DNA from: Ruminococcus difficilis
Lineage (GTDB): Bacteria > Bacillota_A > Clostridia > Oscillospirales > Acutalibacteraceae
Assembly (NCBI RefSeq): GCF_016680995.1
Contig: NZ_JAEQMG010000163.1
Coordinates: forward strand, 62,001 to 126,000
Direction of reading: 5' to 3'
DNA length: 64,000 nt
Both the position numbers and the translations under genes were made by a program. Below are positions 15,962 to 25,415 of the stretch, in pieces (the stretch's first letter is position 1; every line of letters starts with the position of its first letter). The notes beneath the pieces are model-generated. The model was not told the DNA's origin and made no database searches. It was given only the letters and a program-made list of their open reading frames with translations.

Positions 15962-16837
15962 TTACGGCTCACATTTGCCGCAGCGGGTACAGCCGTTGCA
16001 GATGATCTTCATACCGCAGGTTTGGCACTTATCGGAAAAGTACGGCTGATAGCGGCGCTCCTCGCGCAGGGGCAGTCCGAGCAGGTTCGTGAGCTTGAAA
16101 TCGATCGGCTTGCCCTTGCAGCTCAATCCCGACTTATACGCCTGACTCGCCTGCAGCTCGCTGCCCTCGATGTGATACATCCTGCCGTCCTTGACAAAAC
16201 GTCTGCCTGTGCCGATAAAGGCAAAGGTGACGTTATACTCCCTGCACTCGTCGCTGAGCTGCTTGACCCACTCATAGTGACACGGCCGCGCTCCCGCGTA
16301 ATTCTCGCCGTCGCAGATCACCTGCTCGAGCTGTCCGCTCGGCAGATATTCCTTCAGGCTGACCGCGCCGATGAAGGGCGCGCACATGACGCCTTTATGC
16401 TTGAACGGCAATGTCAACAGGATCGGGACGCGCTCGTCGGCACGGCGCTGGTTCTCACAGCTCACATTGAAAAAGACGTTCTCCCAGCCGTCGCCCCAGT
16501 CAGACGGCAGGCACTGCGCCACACGCTCGGGGCGCTTCGTCAACAGGAAAAACACCACATCGGGACGCTGGCGGATGATGCGCCACGCCTCGTCACGCCA
16601 CAAGTCCGCTTCTTCCAGAAAGAAATCCGAGGTCATGCACACGCGGAGCTGTTCCCCGCTCTCGATCTTGTAGCGGCCGCGGCGATCCTTTGCCAACGGA
16701 TAGCGAAAGCCCGATTTCGTTTTGTAGATATCCGCGCCGTTTTTGCCGCGCTGTTCATCGAGGAAGAACATATAGCAGTTTTGACAGCCCTCACTGCACT
16801 TTTTGCAGCCGTGCCACGGGTTCCATATATCATGCAT
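15962..16837 (-). CDS. DUF5131 (phage Gp37/Gp68-like) cysteine-cluster protein
   Basis: A 291-residue protein of the Gp37/Gp68 family (DUF5131), common on phages and chromosomes. The N-terminus has the hallmark WNPWHGCKKCSEGCQNCYM, a C-x3/4-C-x2-C-like cluster suggesting an iron-sulfur or metal site similar to radical-SAM loaders. LTKRPERV and NVSCENQ are further family positions. The C-terminus ends in a cysteine-rich ribbon (C-x2-C, C-x2-C, C-x2-C within the last 25 residues) that likely binds zinc. The biochemical role of the family is unknown. A repeat fragment sits one base behind its stop codon. The start ATG is preceded by AGAAGG-like sequence (GAAAGAAGGTGGGCTG). Confidence 0.85.
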   Translation of the reverse strand: MHDIWNPWHGCKKCSEGCQNCYMFFLDEQRGKNGADIYKTKSGFRYPLAKDRRGRYKIESGEQLRVCMTSDFFLEEADLWRDEAWRIIRQRPDVVFFLLTKRPERVAQCLPSDWGDGWENVFFNVSCENQRRADERVPILLTLPFKHKGVMCAPFIGAVSLKEYLPSGQLEQVICDGENYAGARPCHYEWVKQLSDECREYNVTFAFIGTGRRFVKDGRMYHIEGSELQASQAYKSGLSCKGKPIDFKLTNLLGLPLREERRYQPYFSDKCQTCGMKIICNGCTRCGKCEP

Positions 16838-16919
16838 CAGCCCACCTTCTTTCCGTTTTATACATCCTTATTATAGCTTATATCACGTAAAATGCAAAGG
16901 TCATTTGACCGTGATCCGC

Positions 16920-16947
16920 AAAAAAGAGCCGGTGATGAACCGACTCT
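16920..16947 (-). terminator. Terminator of the ABC exporter operon
   Basis: On the minus strand GAGTCGG/CCGGCTC followed by TTTTTT, 24 bases behind the permease stop. Confidence 0.88.
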
Positions 16948-16970
16948 TCCGTTATCCTATTGCATTTTGA

Positions 16971-18656
16971 TCAGTCGATCGCTCGAAGGAGCTTTTCGCC
17001 TTTTTTGACGGCGAAATGATTGACCGCCCAGCCGACAATCAGGACGATCGCCGTGATTGCGAGACTGACCGTCATCGCGAAAGCGCCGGTACTGTTCAAG
17101 TATGACGAAAACATCAAAACGATCATGAACGCCATCAGCAGGATCACGCCGATCACGACCGCGACGATATTGATCCAGCTCAGCTTGCGGGACAATTCTG
17201 TTTCGCTGTCCCAGTTGAAACGCGGCTTTTTCGCATTTTTGAGCAGCATGGCGTTAATCAGGATCAGGTTGGTCATGAACGCCGCCAACGCGCCGACCAA
17301 GATCACCCAACAGCTCTCAACGGCGATAGTGCCCATGATCAGGCAGACAACGCCGAGGATCACGACATAGAGGACGGAGCCCAGCGAGCAGATCAGCATC
17401 GAGTAATTGCGCTTGCTTTTATAGTAATCCTTAAAATCGATGGGCATGGTCTTGAGCATATCAAAGCTGCTGCCCTCGCGCGAGAACGCGGTGACCGCCA
17501 GCACATTGAAGCCGCAGGCAAAGCACGCCGACATCACACCGATCAGCACCGCGATGAGCAGCGCCGGCGACGTACCCAGAGGCAGCTCTAACATATCGAG
17601 ATTCAGCTGCTTGCCGAGCAGAAACGGCAGGATAAAGAGCACCGGCCAGATAAAGGTCATGGCAAAGCCGTAGACCAGATAAGCGGGATTGCGGCGCGTA
17701 TGCTTGCTCTCATAGCCCGTAAGGGCTTTAAGGGCGCTGACCTTCTTTTTACCGCTGAGGGAATCCTTGGTGACCTTCTTTTTATTGGTACCGGTGTTCT
17801 GCATGGACAACGCGGTGGACAGGTAAAAGAGCTTGACCGCGAGCATCGCGAGCGCCGGCGCCGCCAAGGTGACGGCAAGGCTGATCACGAGCCCGAGGAG
17901 ATCGCCCTCAAACATAAAGCGGCACATAAAGCCGATATTCGGGAATCCCGACGCGACCGCCGCAATCGACGAGACAGCCGCCGCTGCCTCCTCAGAATCA
18001 CCTGTTTGCATCCGGCTGTTGACAAAGATATAGCCGACGGTCAGCGCCAACGTGAACACTCCGCCGAGCACCACCGTGATATCGCGGTTGCGGATAAAGC
18101 CGAACACGCGGAATACGATCACGACCAGCAGCGTCGCGACCGACATGCCGAACAGCGGGATCAGAACGCTCGACAGCACCACGCCGATAAAGTACGGCGC
18201 GCCCGGCGCCTCTCTGAGTCCGAATCCGATACAGATGGTGTTGAGCAGCATCACGCTCAGCATCATGGGGAACTGCAGCGACACCGCCAGCTTCGCGGTG
18301 ACGATCTGCCCCGCCGAAAAGGGCATGGGCAGCAGCACGGACAGGTCATCCGCCGTATACAGCACCGTCACGATATTCTTGACGGACAGCACAAAGCTCA
18401 TCAAAAGAACGATCAGCATCAAGGTCTGCGTCAGACTTTTCAGGTCAACAAAGGGAGCGACCAGCGGTTCGATCAGATAGGCGACCATCGCGAGGAGCGC
18501 GATCAAAAACACCACGCCGACAGCGGCGAATATCTTTGCCGCCTTGGGCGAGATCAAAGCGTCCTTGCTGCCGATCGCCGCCTTGCCGTTGCATTTTTGC
18601 AGTACGGCGATCAGCTTTCTGACCTTTGCAAAGCTTGTAGTTTTTTGACGATCCAT
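16971..18656 (-). CDS. ABC-2 type exporter permease, large form
   Basis: A permease of about 561 residues with some twelve transmembrane segments. It is the membrane partner of the ATPase encoded two genes upstream. A cytoplasmic loop rich in Lys (NKKKVTKDSLSGKKK, about 295-310) splits the two halves. Such large Firmicutes permeases are thought to be fused pairs of ABC-2 subunits. ATG 18656 is favoured; TTG 18677 is in frame but overlaps the upstream gene further. Gene order ATPase, small membrane protein, permease, with overlaps, shows a single exporter. The cargo is not known; lantibiotic-type or lipid export are possibilities. Confidence 0.82.
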   Translation of the reverse strand: MDRQKTTSFAKVRKLIAVLQKCNGKAAIGSKDALISPKAAKIFAAVGVVFLIALLAMVAYLIEPLVAPFVDLKSLTQTLMLIVLLMSFVLSVKNIVTVLYTADDLSVLLPMPFSAGQIVTAKLAVSLQFPMMLSVMLLNTICIGFGLREAPGAPYFIGVVLSSVLIPLFGMSVATLLVVIVFRVFGFIRNRDITVVLGGVFTLALTVGYIFVNSRMQTGDSEEAAAAVSSIAAVASGFPNIGFMCRFMFEGDLLGLVISLAVTLAAPALAMLAVKLFYLSTALSMQNTGTNKKKVTKDSLSGKKKVSALKALTGYESKHTRRNPAYLVYGFAMTFIWPVLFILPFLLGKQLNLDMLELPLGTSPALLIAVLIGVMSACFACGFNVLAVTAFSREGSSFDMLKTMPIDFKDYYKSKRNYSMLICSLGSVLYVVILGVVCLIMGTIAVESCWVILVGALAAFMTNLILINAMLLKNAKKPRFNWDSETELSRKLSWINIVAVVIGVILLMAFMIVLMFSSYLNSTGAFAMTVSLAITAIVLIVGWAVNHFAVKKGEKLLRAID

Positions 18657-18661
18657 ATCGA

Positions 18662-18991
18662 TCACATCTTCTTGCAATTATTGCGCACAATGAAGTAGAC
18701 AACAACCATCACAAGAGCGACGCCGAGCAGGACGATCTTGCTGATGACGTTATCGGGAATGATTTCCTGATTCTCCAGATATCTGACAACGGCGTAGCCG
18801 ATGATGACCAGACCGGCAATGATGTTAAAGGCGGCGTTCAAAATCCTCATGGTTCTGGCGCCCTTCGCAGAATATGCTGCCAACTTCTCTTCTTCACGCG
18901 CGCTCAGCTTTCCGGTGAGGATGATCTTAACGCCCGTGATGATGGTGAAAATACCTAATGCGCCTAATACAAACGGCCACATCATAGTCAT
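18662..18991 (-). CDS. Small membrane protein of the ABC exporter operon
   Basis: A 109-residue protein with three hydrophobic helices (about 4-26, 52-70, 82-103) and a basic end (NNCKKM). Its ATG overlaps the TGA of the ATPase gene (ATGA), and its own stop lies six bases before the permease ATG. It could be an accessory subunit of the exporter. No family recognised. Confidence 0.78.
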   Translation of the reverse strand: MTMMWPFVLGALGIFTIITGVKIILTGKLSAREEEKLAAYSAKGARTMRILNAAFNIIAGLVIIGYAVVRYLENQEIIPDNVISKIVLLGVALVMVVVYFIVRNNCKKM

Positions 18992-19728
18992 ACTGTTACC
19001 TCCGAATCTTTTGTTTCTGTTAATTCAAGGAATATATTTTCTAAGGACGCCTGCGACTTGTGGGTCGCTTTGAGGTCGTCCAAGGTACCGTGATAGAGCA
19101 GCTCGCCGTGCTTGATGATACAGATCTCGTCACACAGCTTTTCCGCTACCTCGAGTACGTGAGTGGAAAAGAACACCGAATTGCCCTTTTCGACATGCTC
19201 GCGCATCATCTGCTTGAGCTCGAACGCGCTCTGCGGGTCAAGACCCGTCAACGGCTCGTCGAGGATCCAGACGGACGGGCTGTGGATCAGCGCGCCCATG
19301 ATCATGAGCTTCTGGCGCATACCGTGCGAGTATGACAGGATGGTGTTGCCCAGTGAATCGTAGATACCAAAGCGCTTGGCGTAATCCTCGATGAACGCGG
19401 CTCTGCCCTCCACGGGGGCGTCATAAATATCCGCCATGAAGTTGAGATATTCAAGCCCCGTCAGTCGCAGGAAGTGGTCGGGGCTGTCGGACACATAGCC
19501 GAACTGCATTTTTGCTTTTTTCGCGTCCTTCGCGATATCGATCCCGTTGATGAGGATCGTGCCCTTGGTGGGCTTGATGACGCCTGTGATCGCTTTGATC
19601 GTCGTGGACTTACCCGCGCCGTTATGACCGATGAAGCCGGTGATGGCGCCGTCCTTGGCGACAAATGAGATATCCTTCACGACGGTATTGTCGCCGTACT
19701 GCTTGGTGAAATTCTTTACCTCGATCAA
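18988..19728 (-). CDS. ABC exporter ATP-binding protein
   Basis: A 246-residue nucleotide-binding domain, standard length. Walker A is GHNGAGKST (about 34-42), the signature loop is SYSHGMRQ rather than LSGGQ, Walker B is VWILDEPLTGLDP, and the switch His is in STHVLEVAE. These features match the exporter type that pairs with ABC-2 permeases. The start is TTG, chosen because AGGAG lies eight bases upstream and no ATG is available. It leads a three-gene operon with overlapping frames. Confidence 0.93.
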   Translation of the reverse strand: MIEVKNFTKQYGDNTVVKDISFVAKDGAITGFIGHNGAGKSTTIKAITGVIKPTKGTILINGIDIAKDAKKAKMQFGYVSDSPDHFLRLTGLEYLNFMADIYDAPVEGRAAFIEDYAKRFGIYDSLGNTILSYSHGMRQKLMIMGALIHSPSVWILDEPLTGLDPQSAFELKQMMREHVEKGNSVFFSTHVLEVAEKLCDEICIIKHGELLYHGTLDDLKATHKSQASLENIFLELTETKDSEVTV

Positions 19729-19851
19729 GTGATCATCTCCTTTCCGAGCATAGCATTATACTAATGCGGCAATTCTTTCAAGAAGTATTATACACGTTTT
19801 ATGTAAAAAATCAAGAAAAACCTGCGTTGGTATCGTCGCTGTCTTACAATG

Positions 19852-19887
19852 AAAAACCGCCGCGGAACAGCTCTTGTCCCGCGGCAG
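19852..19887 (-). terminator. Terminator of the six-hairpin dockerin gene
   Basis: On the minus strand the stem GCCGCGG/CCGCGGC is followed by GGTTTTTC, 33 bases behind the stop. Confidence 0.88.
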
Positions 19888-19919
19888 CTTTTGATCATTA
19901 TTCAACTGGTTCTGAGGGA

Positions 19920-22900
19920 TCAGATCGGCTCTCCGATGCCGTCGACCGCGATCCCTACGCCGGCAAGCCAGCGCTGGATGAGGGTCACATCGAGGATGGT
20001 CGCGTCACCGTCACGATCAACGTCCGCGACGTCTTCACTGAACGCGGTCGTTGGACCCACACCGGCAAGATACCGCTGGAGAATGGTGACGTCGAGGATG
20101 GTCACCTCTCCGTCGCCGTCCACGTCGCCGAGGATGCGGACAGGCTCAGTAGGTGCCTCTGTAGGGGCTTCCGTGGGTGCTTCGGTAGGCTCCTGCGCGC
20201 CTGTGCCCGCATAATCAAAGTGGAAGTAGTTGTAGGAAACGTTGTTTGTCGTGATGCTCATATTGCGGTCATACCAGTTGGCGGTATCATAGAACACCTT
20301 GACCGTATGCGTACCCTCGCTGAGGTCGAGAGTCAGGTGGGTGCTGACCTGATTGGTATGATTGCTGTAGACCTCGGGGAATACGAGCGAGCCCTGATCC
20401 TCGCCGTCCACATAGACGGAACGGATCGCGCAGCTGACGCCGGAGGTGGCGTCGCCGGGGTTATTATAAATGCCGCTGAGCAGGTAGCGACCCGCCTTGC
20501 CGACCGTGACGGTCAGCGTCAGATCCGCGCTGCGGGAACGGTTGTCGATCACGTAGCCTGAGGAGATCAGGCTGCTGCTCGACACACTGCCGCTCTCGGC
20601 TTCGATCTTGATCCTGTCGGGGCTGATGACGATCGGCTTGCTCAGCTCGGAACAAACGCCGTCGGGCGAGACCGCCATCAGGCTGTAACAGCCATAGACG
20701 CTCGCGTCGGGCGTATAGCTGCCGCCGCTGACGTCGATGTACTCCTTGCCCGTCCAGAGCTTGTAGGTCAGTCCGCTCTTGGGCGTCCAGACCAGTCTGC
20801 CGCCCGCTGAATTCATCGTGGGCATCTCGGGGCAAACGACGAGGTTATCCTCGGATTTATTGATCGTGTAGGCGGTGTTGCTCTGCTCCATCTCGATCTC
20901 GATGGTATGGCTGCCTGTGTTATCAGGGGTGAACACATAGTTATCGATATCTTTAGCAATGCCGTCGACCTTGAACGACTTGACGCGGTCGCCCTCGCCT
21001 GTAAGGGTGATCTTCAGCGTCGCGTCCCTGTATTTGAAGTTCGACAGCTCGAACGGTCCTTCCATCCAGCTCGGGATCGAGGGGTTGAAGGTGATACCGT
21101 CCTCGTCGTAGTTCATGCCGAACATCACGCGGTAATAGCCCGCCAGCGTGCCGGCGATCGACCAGAGCTGCTGGTCGGATTCCACACCCTCGCCCGTGCG
21201 GTAGTCGATGACCTCTTTGTTGGTCAGTGAGACCGCCGCGCCGCGCACGTTGGAGTTGAAGATCTCTTCGGCGAGCGCCTTGTTGTCATGATACGCCGCG
21301 CCGACCATCAAAGTGGAGTCCCAGCCCGGCCAGATACCGCGGTTGTGATAGACCTTGTCGGCGTTTTTGAGCTTGCCCTGCTTTTGCGGATAGACCGTAT
21401 CCGCGCCGTAATTGACCAGCGGCGAATTCTCGCAGATATCTCTGAGTTGAGAATCGGTGCCGATATCGAACCAAAGGGCAAAGCCGTTGCCGAGTACGTC
21501 GGTCTTTTCCGCCTTTACGCTGCCCATGTATTCGGGATACTCCCACGAAGAATACAGCCCCATGTTCTCATTCCACAGTCTGCTGCTGATCTTCGCCTTT
21601 AAATCCTGCGCGGATCGTGCCCAACCCTGTTCAGCCGCCTCGCCCTTGTCGAGCGCCTTAGCCGCCTTGCTCATGATCTCGAGCACACGGCAGTAGATCG
21701 CGTTGACCGAGGCGGTCTTGCTCTCGGCGATCGCGGACAATCCGCTGTCATAGGTCTCGCTCGTCCAGTCGGGATAAGTCTGGTCACGCCAGTCGAGTCC
21801 GCAGGTCTCGCCGCGGAACAGTCCCGCGTCGGCGTCATAGGCGACGTTCATATCCTGCATGATCGTGTTGGCGCAGACGTCGTAGAAATAGCTCAGATGG
21901 CTCTTGTTGCCGTCGGTGAGGTAGGTCTCCCAGACGGAGAGCATCGTGATGATCTTATCGGTGGAAACGGGATAGGAGCCGCCTGTGCCCGTATCCTGTT
22001 CAAAAACGGAAACGCCGTTTAATGTCTTGATCTTCTCACGCTCGCAGTTGTAGCTGATCTCGGGGAACACCCACGCGAGCGAGTAGAGATTGGACAGCGC
22101 CGTGTCGCGCGTCCAGACCTTTTGCCACGCGGTGCCCGTGTAGAACACCTGCCCGAAGGAATCGGTGTGGATGCTCTTGAGGGCTTCTTCCAATGAGAGG
22201 TTGTAGACCGCCGCCGCGAGCGGAGAATTCTCCGCCTTGAACTGAGGATAAGCGGAAAGGTTCTTCGTTTGCGTCCATGTTTTTCTGCTGCCCGTCATAT
22301 AGGAGGTGATGGACGTCGGCGAGGTCGCGTAGGCATTGTAGCCCGTGTCGATGACCTTGTCGGGGGTCAGCGTGTAGTCATAGGCGTTGTACTCGAAATC
22401 CCACTGGGAGCTGGTGTAATAGAAGGGAACGTTCGTCGCCTGCGCGTTGCCGGTGAGGTTTTCGACGTTGATGACGGCGTTGTCGTTCGCCGTATTGATG
22501 AACCGCACGCCCATGGTGGTGTCGACCGTCCAGCTTGTGTCGCCGTCGGTGGACGCTGTGCAGATGACGCTGCTGCCGCTGATCGCGGCATATTCCTCTG
22601 TCGCGTTGTTTTGCAGATAATACGCACCGCTGCCGTCGGGGATGATGTTCCAGTAGGCGGTGTCGGGATAGGACGAATCCACGCTCTGGTAGGATACCGC
22701 GCTGTTCTTTTGCACGAGCACCAGATCGTTGTGCTCCATCCACTTACAGCGCAGCACGACCATATTAACGCCCGCTTCGAGCGTGGAATGAGGATACGCC
22801 TCGATGATGTGGCTGTCCGCGTAGGCGATAAAGGTCACATCGACGTCGGCGTCGAGCGTGAGGCTCTCGTTGCCCTCAACAGGCGCCTGGAAGGTGCTCC

Positions 22901-23129
22901 AATCGGCGGTCGCTGCCTTATACTCATAGGCGCCCTTACTCAGGTGGGTCGTGAGGATATAGCGGCCGTTCTCCAAGGTCATGGCGTAATCGGCGGGATT
23001 CTCCCAGCCGTTGAACGTACCGCGCAGATAGACTGTCGCGGCGGCGGCCGGTGCGACCGAGCACACGGTCGCCAGACACAGGAGCGTCACGCAGATCAGC
23101 GCGATGACACGTATGGATAGCTTCTTCAT
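19920..23129 (-). CDS. Secreted dockerin protein with N-terminal CBM-like domain and six-hairpin hydrolase core
   Basis: A 1069-residue secreted protein. Order: signal peptide (1-31, ending AAAA); a small beta-sandwich (about 33-95; YLRGTFNGWE and YEYKAATADWS) like starch-binding CBM48/X25 modules; a second beta-rich region; an (alpha/alpha)6-type core (about 300-720) with WTRDTALSNLYSLAW, YWRDQTYPDW-like and HNRGIWPGWDS segments as in glycogen/alpha-glucan six-hairpin hydrolases; an Ig-like stretch; a CBM6/35-like domain (about 855-990; IKIEAESGSV); a Thr-Glu-Ala-Pro linker; and a C-terminal type I dockerin with two calcium loops (GDVDGDGE.. and ADVDRDGD..). The dockerin would dock it to a cohesin on a scaffoldin. 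Sugar specificity is inferred from starch-related neighbours; the catalytic acid cannot be named with confidence. Confidence 0.85.
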   Translation of the reverse strand: MKKLSIRVIALICVTLLCLATVCSVAPAAAATVYLRGTFNGWENPADYAMTLENGRYILTTHLSKGAYEYKAATADWSTFQAPVEGNESLTLDADVDVTFIAYADSHIIEAYPHSTLEAGVNMVVLRCKWMEHNDLVLVQKNSAVSYQSVDSSYPDTAYWNIIPDGSGAYYLQNNATEEYAAISGSSVICTASTDGDTSWTVDTTMGVRFINTANDNAVINVENLTGNAQATNVPFYYTSSQWDFEYNAYDYTLTPDKVIDTGYNAYATSPTSITSYMTGSRKTWTQTKNLSAYPQFKAENSPLAAAVYNLSLEEALKSIHTDSFGQVFYTGTAWQKVWTRDTALSNLYSLAWVFPEISYNCEREKIKTLNGVSVFEQDTGTGGSYPVSTDKIITMLSVWETYLTDGNKSHLSYFYDVCANTIMQDMNVAYDADAGLFRGETCGLDWRDQTYPDWTSETYDSGLSAIAESKTASVNAIYCRVLEIMSKAAKALDKGEAAEQGWARSAQDLKAKISSRLWNENMGLYSSWEYPEYMGSVKAEKTDVLGNGFALWFDIGTDSQLRDICENSPLVNYGADTVYPQKQGKLKNADKVYHNRGIWPGWDSTLMVGAAYHDNKALAEEIFNSNVRGAAVSLTNKEVIDYRTGEGVESDQQLWSIAGTLAGYYRVMFGMNYDEDGITFNPSIPSWMEGPFELSNFKYRDATLKITLTGEGDRVKSFKVDGIAKDIDNYVFTPDNTGSHTIEIEMEQSNTAYTINKSEDNLVVCPEMPTMNSAGGRLVWTPKSGLTYKLWTGKEYIDVSGGSYTPDASVYGCYSLMAVSPDGVCSELSKPIVISPDRIKIEAESGSVSSSSLISSGYVIDNRSRSADLTLTVTVGKAGRYLLSGIYNNPGDATSGVSCAIRSVYVDGEDQGSLVFPEVYSNHTNQVSTHLTLDLSEGTHTVKVFYDTANWYDRNMSITTNNVSYNYFHFDYAGTGAQEPTEAPTEAPTEAPTEPVRILGDVDGDGEVTILDVTILQRYLAGVGPTTAFSEDVADVDRDGDATILDVTLIQRWLAGVGIAVDGIGEPI

Positions 23130-23187
23130 AAGAGCACCTCTTTCTTGTGATATGATTAAGATTTATGATGGTTGATTCGTTACAGGC

Positions 23188-23490
23188 TCATTCCACGCCG
23201 CGCATCAGCCTTGTCCCGAGCCAGATAAAGAAGACCGCACCGCCGATCAGAACAATCATAGCGACAAGCATGTTCCATAATCCCGCAAGGGCGCTGAGCG
23301 CCGGAGCGAGCGCCACGAGCGCGACCGCCTTGGACAGCTGTATCATATAGCGCTTTTCATCCTTCGGCTTAACGGAAACTCGCGCCCGATACGGCAGCAT
23401 CTTGTAATCCTTAAAGATCGCCATCAAGCCGGCGTAAAACAGTATCGCGGCGGCAAACGCTGCCATCAGGATTGAATATCCGTATTCCAT
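23188..23490 (-). CDS. Small membrane protein of unknown function
   Basis: A 100-residue protein with three hydrophobic helices (about 6-26, 53-68, 72-92) separated by a polar stretch with MLPYRARVSVKPKDEKRY. It lies between two dockerin genes on the same strand, 59 bases upstream of the larger one. No family recognised; the plan recalls small SdpI-like or DUF-type clostridial membrane proteins. Confidence 0.7.
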   Translation of the reverse strand: MEYGYSILMAAFAAAILFYAGLMAIFKDYKMLPYRARVSVKPKDEKRYMIQLSKAVALVALAPALSALAGLWNMLVAMIVLIGGAVFFIWLGTRLMRGVE

Positions 23491-23520
23491 GAAAGCACCT
23501 TCTTAATGGTAAAGACAAAA

Positions 23521-23549
23521 CCAGCCCCATCCATGTGCACGATGGGGCT
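23521..23549 (-). terminator. Terminator of the alpha-amylase gene
   Basis: AGCCCCATCGTGC/..GATGGGGCT stem followed on the minus strand by GGTTTTGTCTTT. Confidence 0.8.
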
Positions 23550-23559
23550 GTATATGGTT

Positions 23560-25194
23560 CTATGTTGTGACCGGTTTGCCGATGTTATCGTCTGAAACGA
23601 TGCCCGCCAGCCAACGCTGTAAATAGGTAACGTCAAGGATGGTCACTTCCTCGTCTCCATCGACGTCCGCGAGCTTGTCATTAACGGTATTCGGAATACT
23701 GATCCCTGCCAGATGTCTTTGTAACAGCGTCACATCGATGACCGTGACCTCTTCGTCACCATCGATATCGCCGAGGATCCCCGCGGGTTCGGTCGGCTGC
23801 TGTTCCGCTCCGTAGATCACCGCGATACCCGTGGTGCCGACATGACCGGTGATCGTTTTGTCGGTAACAGTAAAGGTGTTGCCGGAGACCTTATCGACAT
23901 AGGTACCCACAGGCACCATGGTGTTGGTATTGTTGACCGAAATATCGGAATCATTGGTCTTTGACACGATCACCGCGCCGCCCTCTCGCAGAACGGCATA
24001 ATAGGTGCTGCCGCCGAGGACCTTTTCGCCCTTGCCGACCATGGCGTTATGGAACTGATTGACCGCCGTGATCTCGTCACTGGTGAAGTGGGTGCTGCCC
24101 TTTACGCCGTAGTTGATGGACTGGTGCGCCGTCTGGAAGGGTCTGGAGAGATAGAGTGTCTGTGAATCCGCTCTGGCGGCGAGAAGCGCAAATGCCTTAT
24201 CGACGGTATTCTGATCCAGATTCTTTGTCCAGCCGCCGAAGTTGACCTCATTGGAATAGGAGTCGTGGCTCTCCGACCAGTTGACGATCTTGCTCGAAGC
24301 TACGCCCTTTCTGTTCCAGTTGCCGGTCGACTTGTAGGTCGTTTTATCCCTGACAGCCGACATCAGCGCCGCGCTGTAGACGGTATCCGAGACGCTGATG
24401 TACGAAGCGTACTCGTTGATCCAAGTGGTGTTATCGGCATCGGATGCGCCGTCCGCGGGTGAGCCGAGGATCTCGCCGTACTGGAACATATCGATCTGCG
24501 CCATCTTTGACCAGAACGCGCAGTTTTCGGAGGGAAGGGCGATATGCTTGGCGGCATCCCAGCGAATACCGTCAACGCCCGCGTTTTTGAGGCTGACGAC
24601 CATATCGTAGACCATGTTCTGGATCGCGGTATTCTCGCTGTTCAGATCGGGCATACCGATATTCTTCTGGGTCGTCGAATAACGGTCGTCGGCGTTGCCG
24701 CGCGCGCCGAGGTTATGGAAATAGGTGGATTTATTGTTTTTGAAAACACTGTCGACAGCGTTCGCCAGATTGCCGTTGTCAGAGCCCGCTACGTGGTTGG
24801 CGACGACGTCAACGATGATCTTGATGCCGTAGCCGTGCGCTTCGTTGCACAAGGTCTGCAGATCGGAGTAGGAGCCCAGCTCGTTGCCTACCGTGAATTT
24901 GGTGGGCTGATAGAGCCAGTACCAATGACTGCTGCCGTCATGCGGCTGGAGCGGCGAGGTCTGGACGCTCGTAAAGCCCGCCGCCGCGATGTTAGGCAGC
25001 TCCGCCTTGATCTGCGCCAATGTCCAGTTGAAGCAGTGCAGGATGTTACCGTCCTCGCAGTTCTGCGGCAAGCCGTAATCCTCCGCCGTAGAAGTGGCGT
25101 CGATATCCTGCGCGGACACGGTGAAGCCGACCGACGTCAGACATAACGCGACCATGCTCAGTACAAGTATCATGCTGATAATTCTTTTTTTCAT
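23560..25194 (-). CDS. Secreted GH13 alpha-amylase with C-terminal dockerin
   Basis: A 544-residue secreted alpha-amylase that cuts internal alpha-1,4 bonds of starch. Signal peptide 1-28; GH13 barrel about 45-410. Conserved regions: I DVVANH (129-134), II GIRWDAAKH with nucleophile Asp213, III GEILG with acid/base Glu241, IV SESHD with transition-state Asp311. The WSESHD form and the layout resemble Bacillus AmyE (GH13_28). A C-terminal type I dockerin has loops GDIDGDEE.. and ADVDGDEE... ATG 25194 was chosen because AAAGGGTGAT precedes it and the signal peptide begins there; an upstream start would add 16 residues. Its divergent neighbour is the first membrane-tethered sigma-like gene. Confidence 0.95.
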   Translation of the reverse strand: MKKRIISMILVLSMVALCLTSVGFTVSAQDIDATSTAEDYGLPQNCEDGNILHCFNWTLAQIKAELPNIAAAGFTSVQTSPLQPHDGSSHWYWLYQPTKFTVGNELGSYSDLQTLCNEAHGYGIKIIVDVVANHVAGSDNGNLANAVDSVFKNNKSTYFHNLGARGNADDRYSTTQKNIGMPDLNSENTAIQNMVYDMVVSLKNAGVDGIRWDAAKHIALPSENCAFWSKMAQIDMFQYGEILGSPADGASDADNTTWINEYASYISVSDTVYSAALMSAVRDKTTYKSTGNWNRKGVASSKIVNWSESHDSYSNEVNFGGWTKNLDQNTVDKAFALLAARADSQTLYLSRPFQTAHQSINYGVKGSTHFTSDEITAVNQFHNAMVGKGEKVLGGSTYYAVLREGGAVIVSKTNDSDISVNNTNTMVPVGTYVDKVSGNTFTVTDKTITGHVGTTGIAVIYGAEQQPTEPAGILGDIDGDEEVTVIDVTLLQRHLAGISIPNTVNDKLADVDGDEEVTILDVTYLQRWLAGIVSDDNIGKPVTT

Positions 25195-25415
25195 ACATAT
25201 CACCCTTTTCATGTTAATTATCCTATACTCAAATAATAACAAGCCGACTGATAAAAGTCAACAGGATTTTTCATTTGAGTGTCACACTTCAAGAGGTAAT
25301 GTGTATATACGAATGGAAACGATATCGAATCGGCTTTTGGGTGGTTTTTTCAACAAAACGAAAGAATCCTTTTTTCTCGTCAAAAGCCCCGGATCGTATT
25401 GAAGGAGGATGAAGT
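25195..25415. promoter_or_regulatory. Divergent intergenic region between alpha-amylase and sigma-like gene
   Basis: This 221-base AT-rich region must hold the promoters of both genes. No repeat element is present, unlike most gaps in the window. I could not pick a confident -35/-10 pair; a direct target of the adjacent sigma-like proteins might not look like a housekeeping promoter. Confidence 0.4.

Noticed and set aside
15730..15972. 80-residue minus-strand frame in the AT-rich gap
   Set aside because: No ribosome binding site, partly made of repeat DNA, no recognisable pattern.
15962..16837. DUF5131 gene as evidence of a prophage
   Set aside because: No integrase, capsid, terminase or att-like repeats near; the family is also common on chromosomes.
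17700..18698. 332-codon plus-strand frame opposite the ABC permease
   Set aside because: Rich in Arg/His/Gln/Asp as expected for antisense of a hydrophobic protein; no ribosome site or family.
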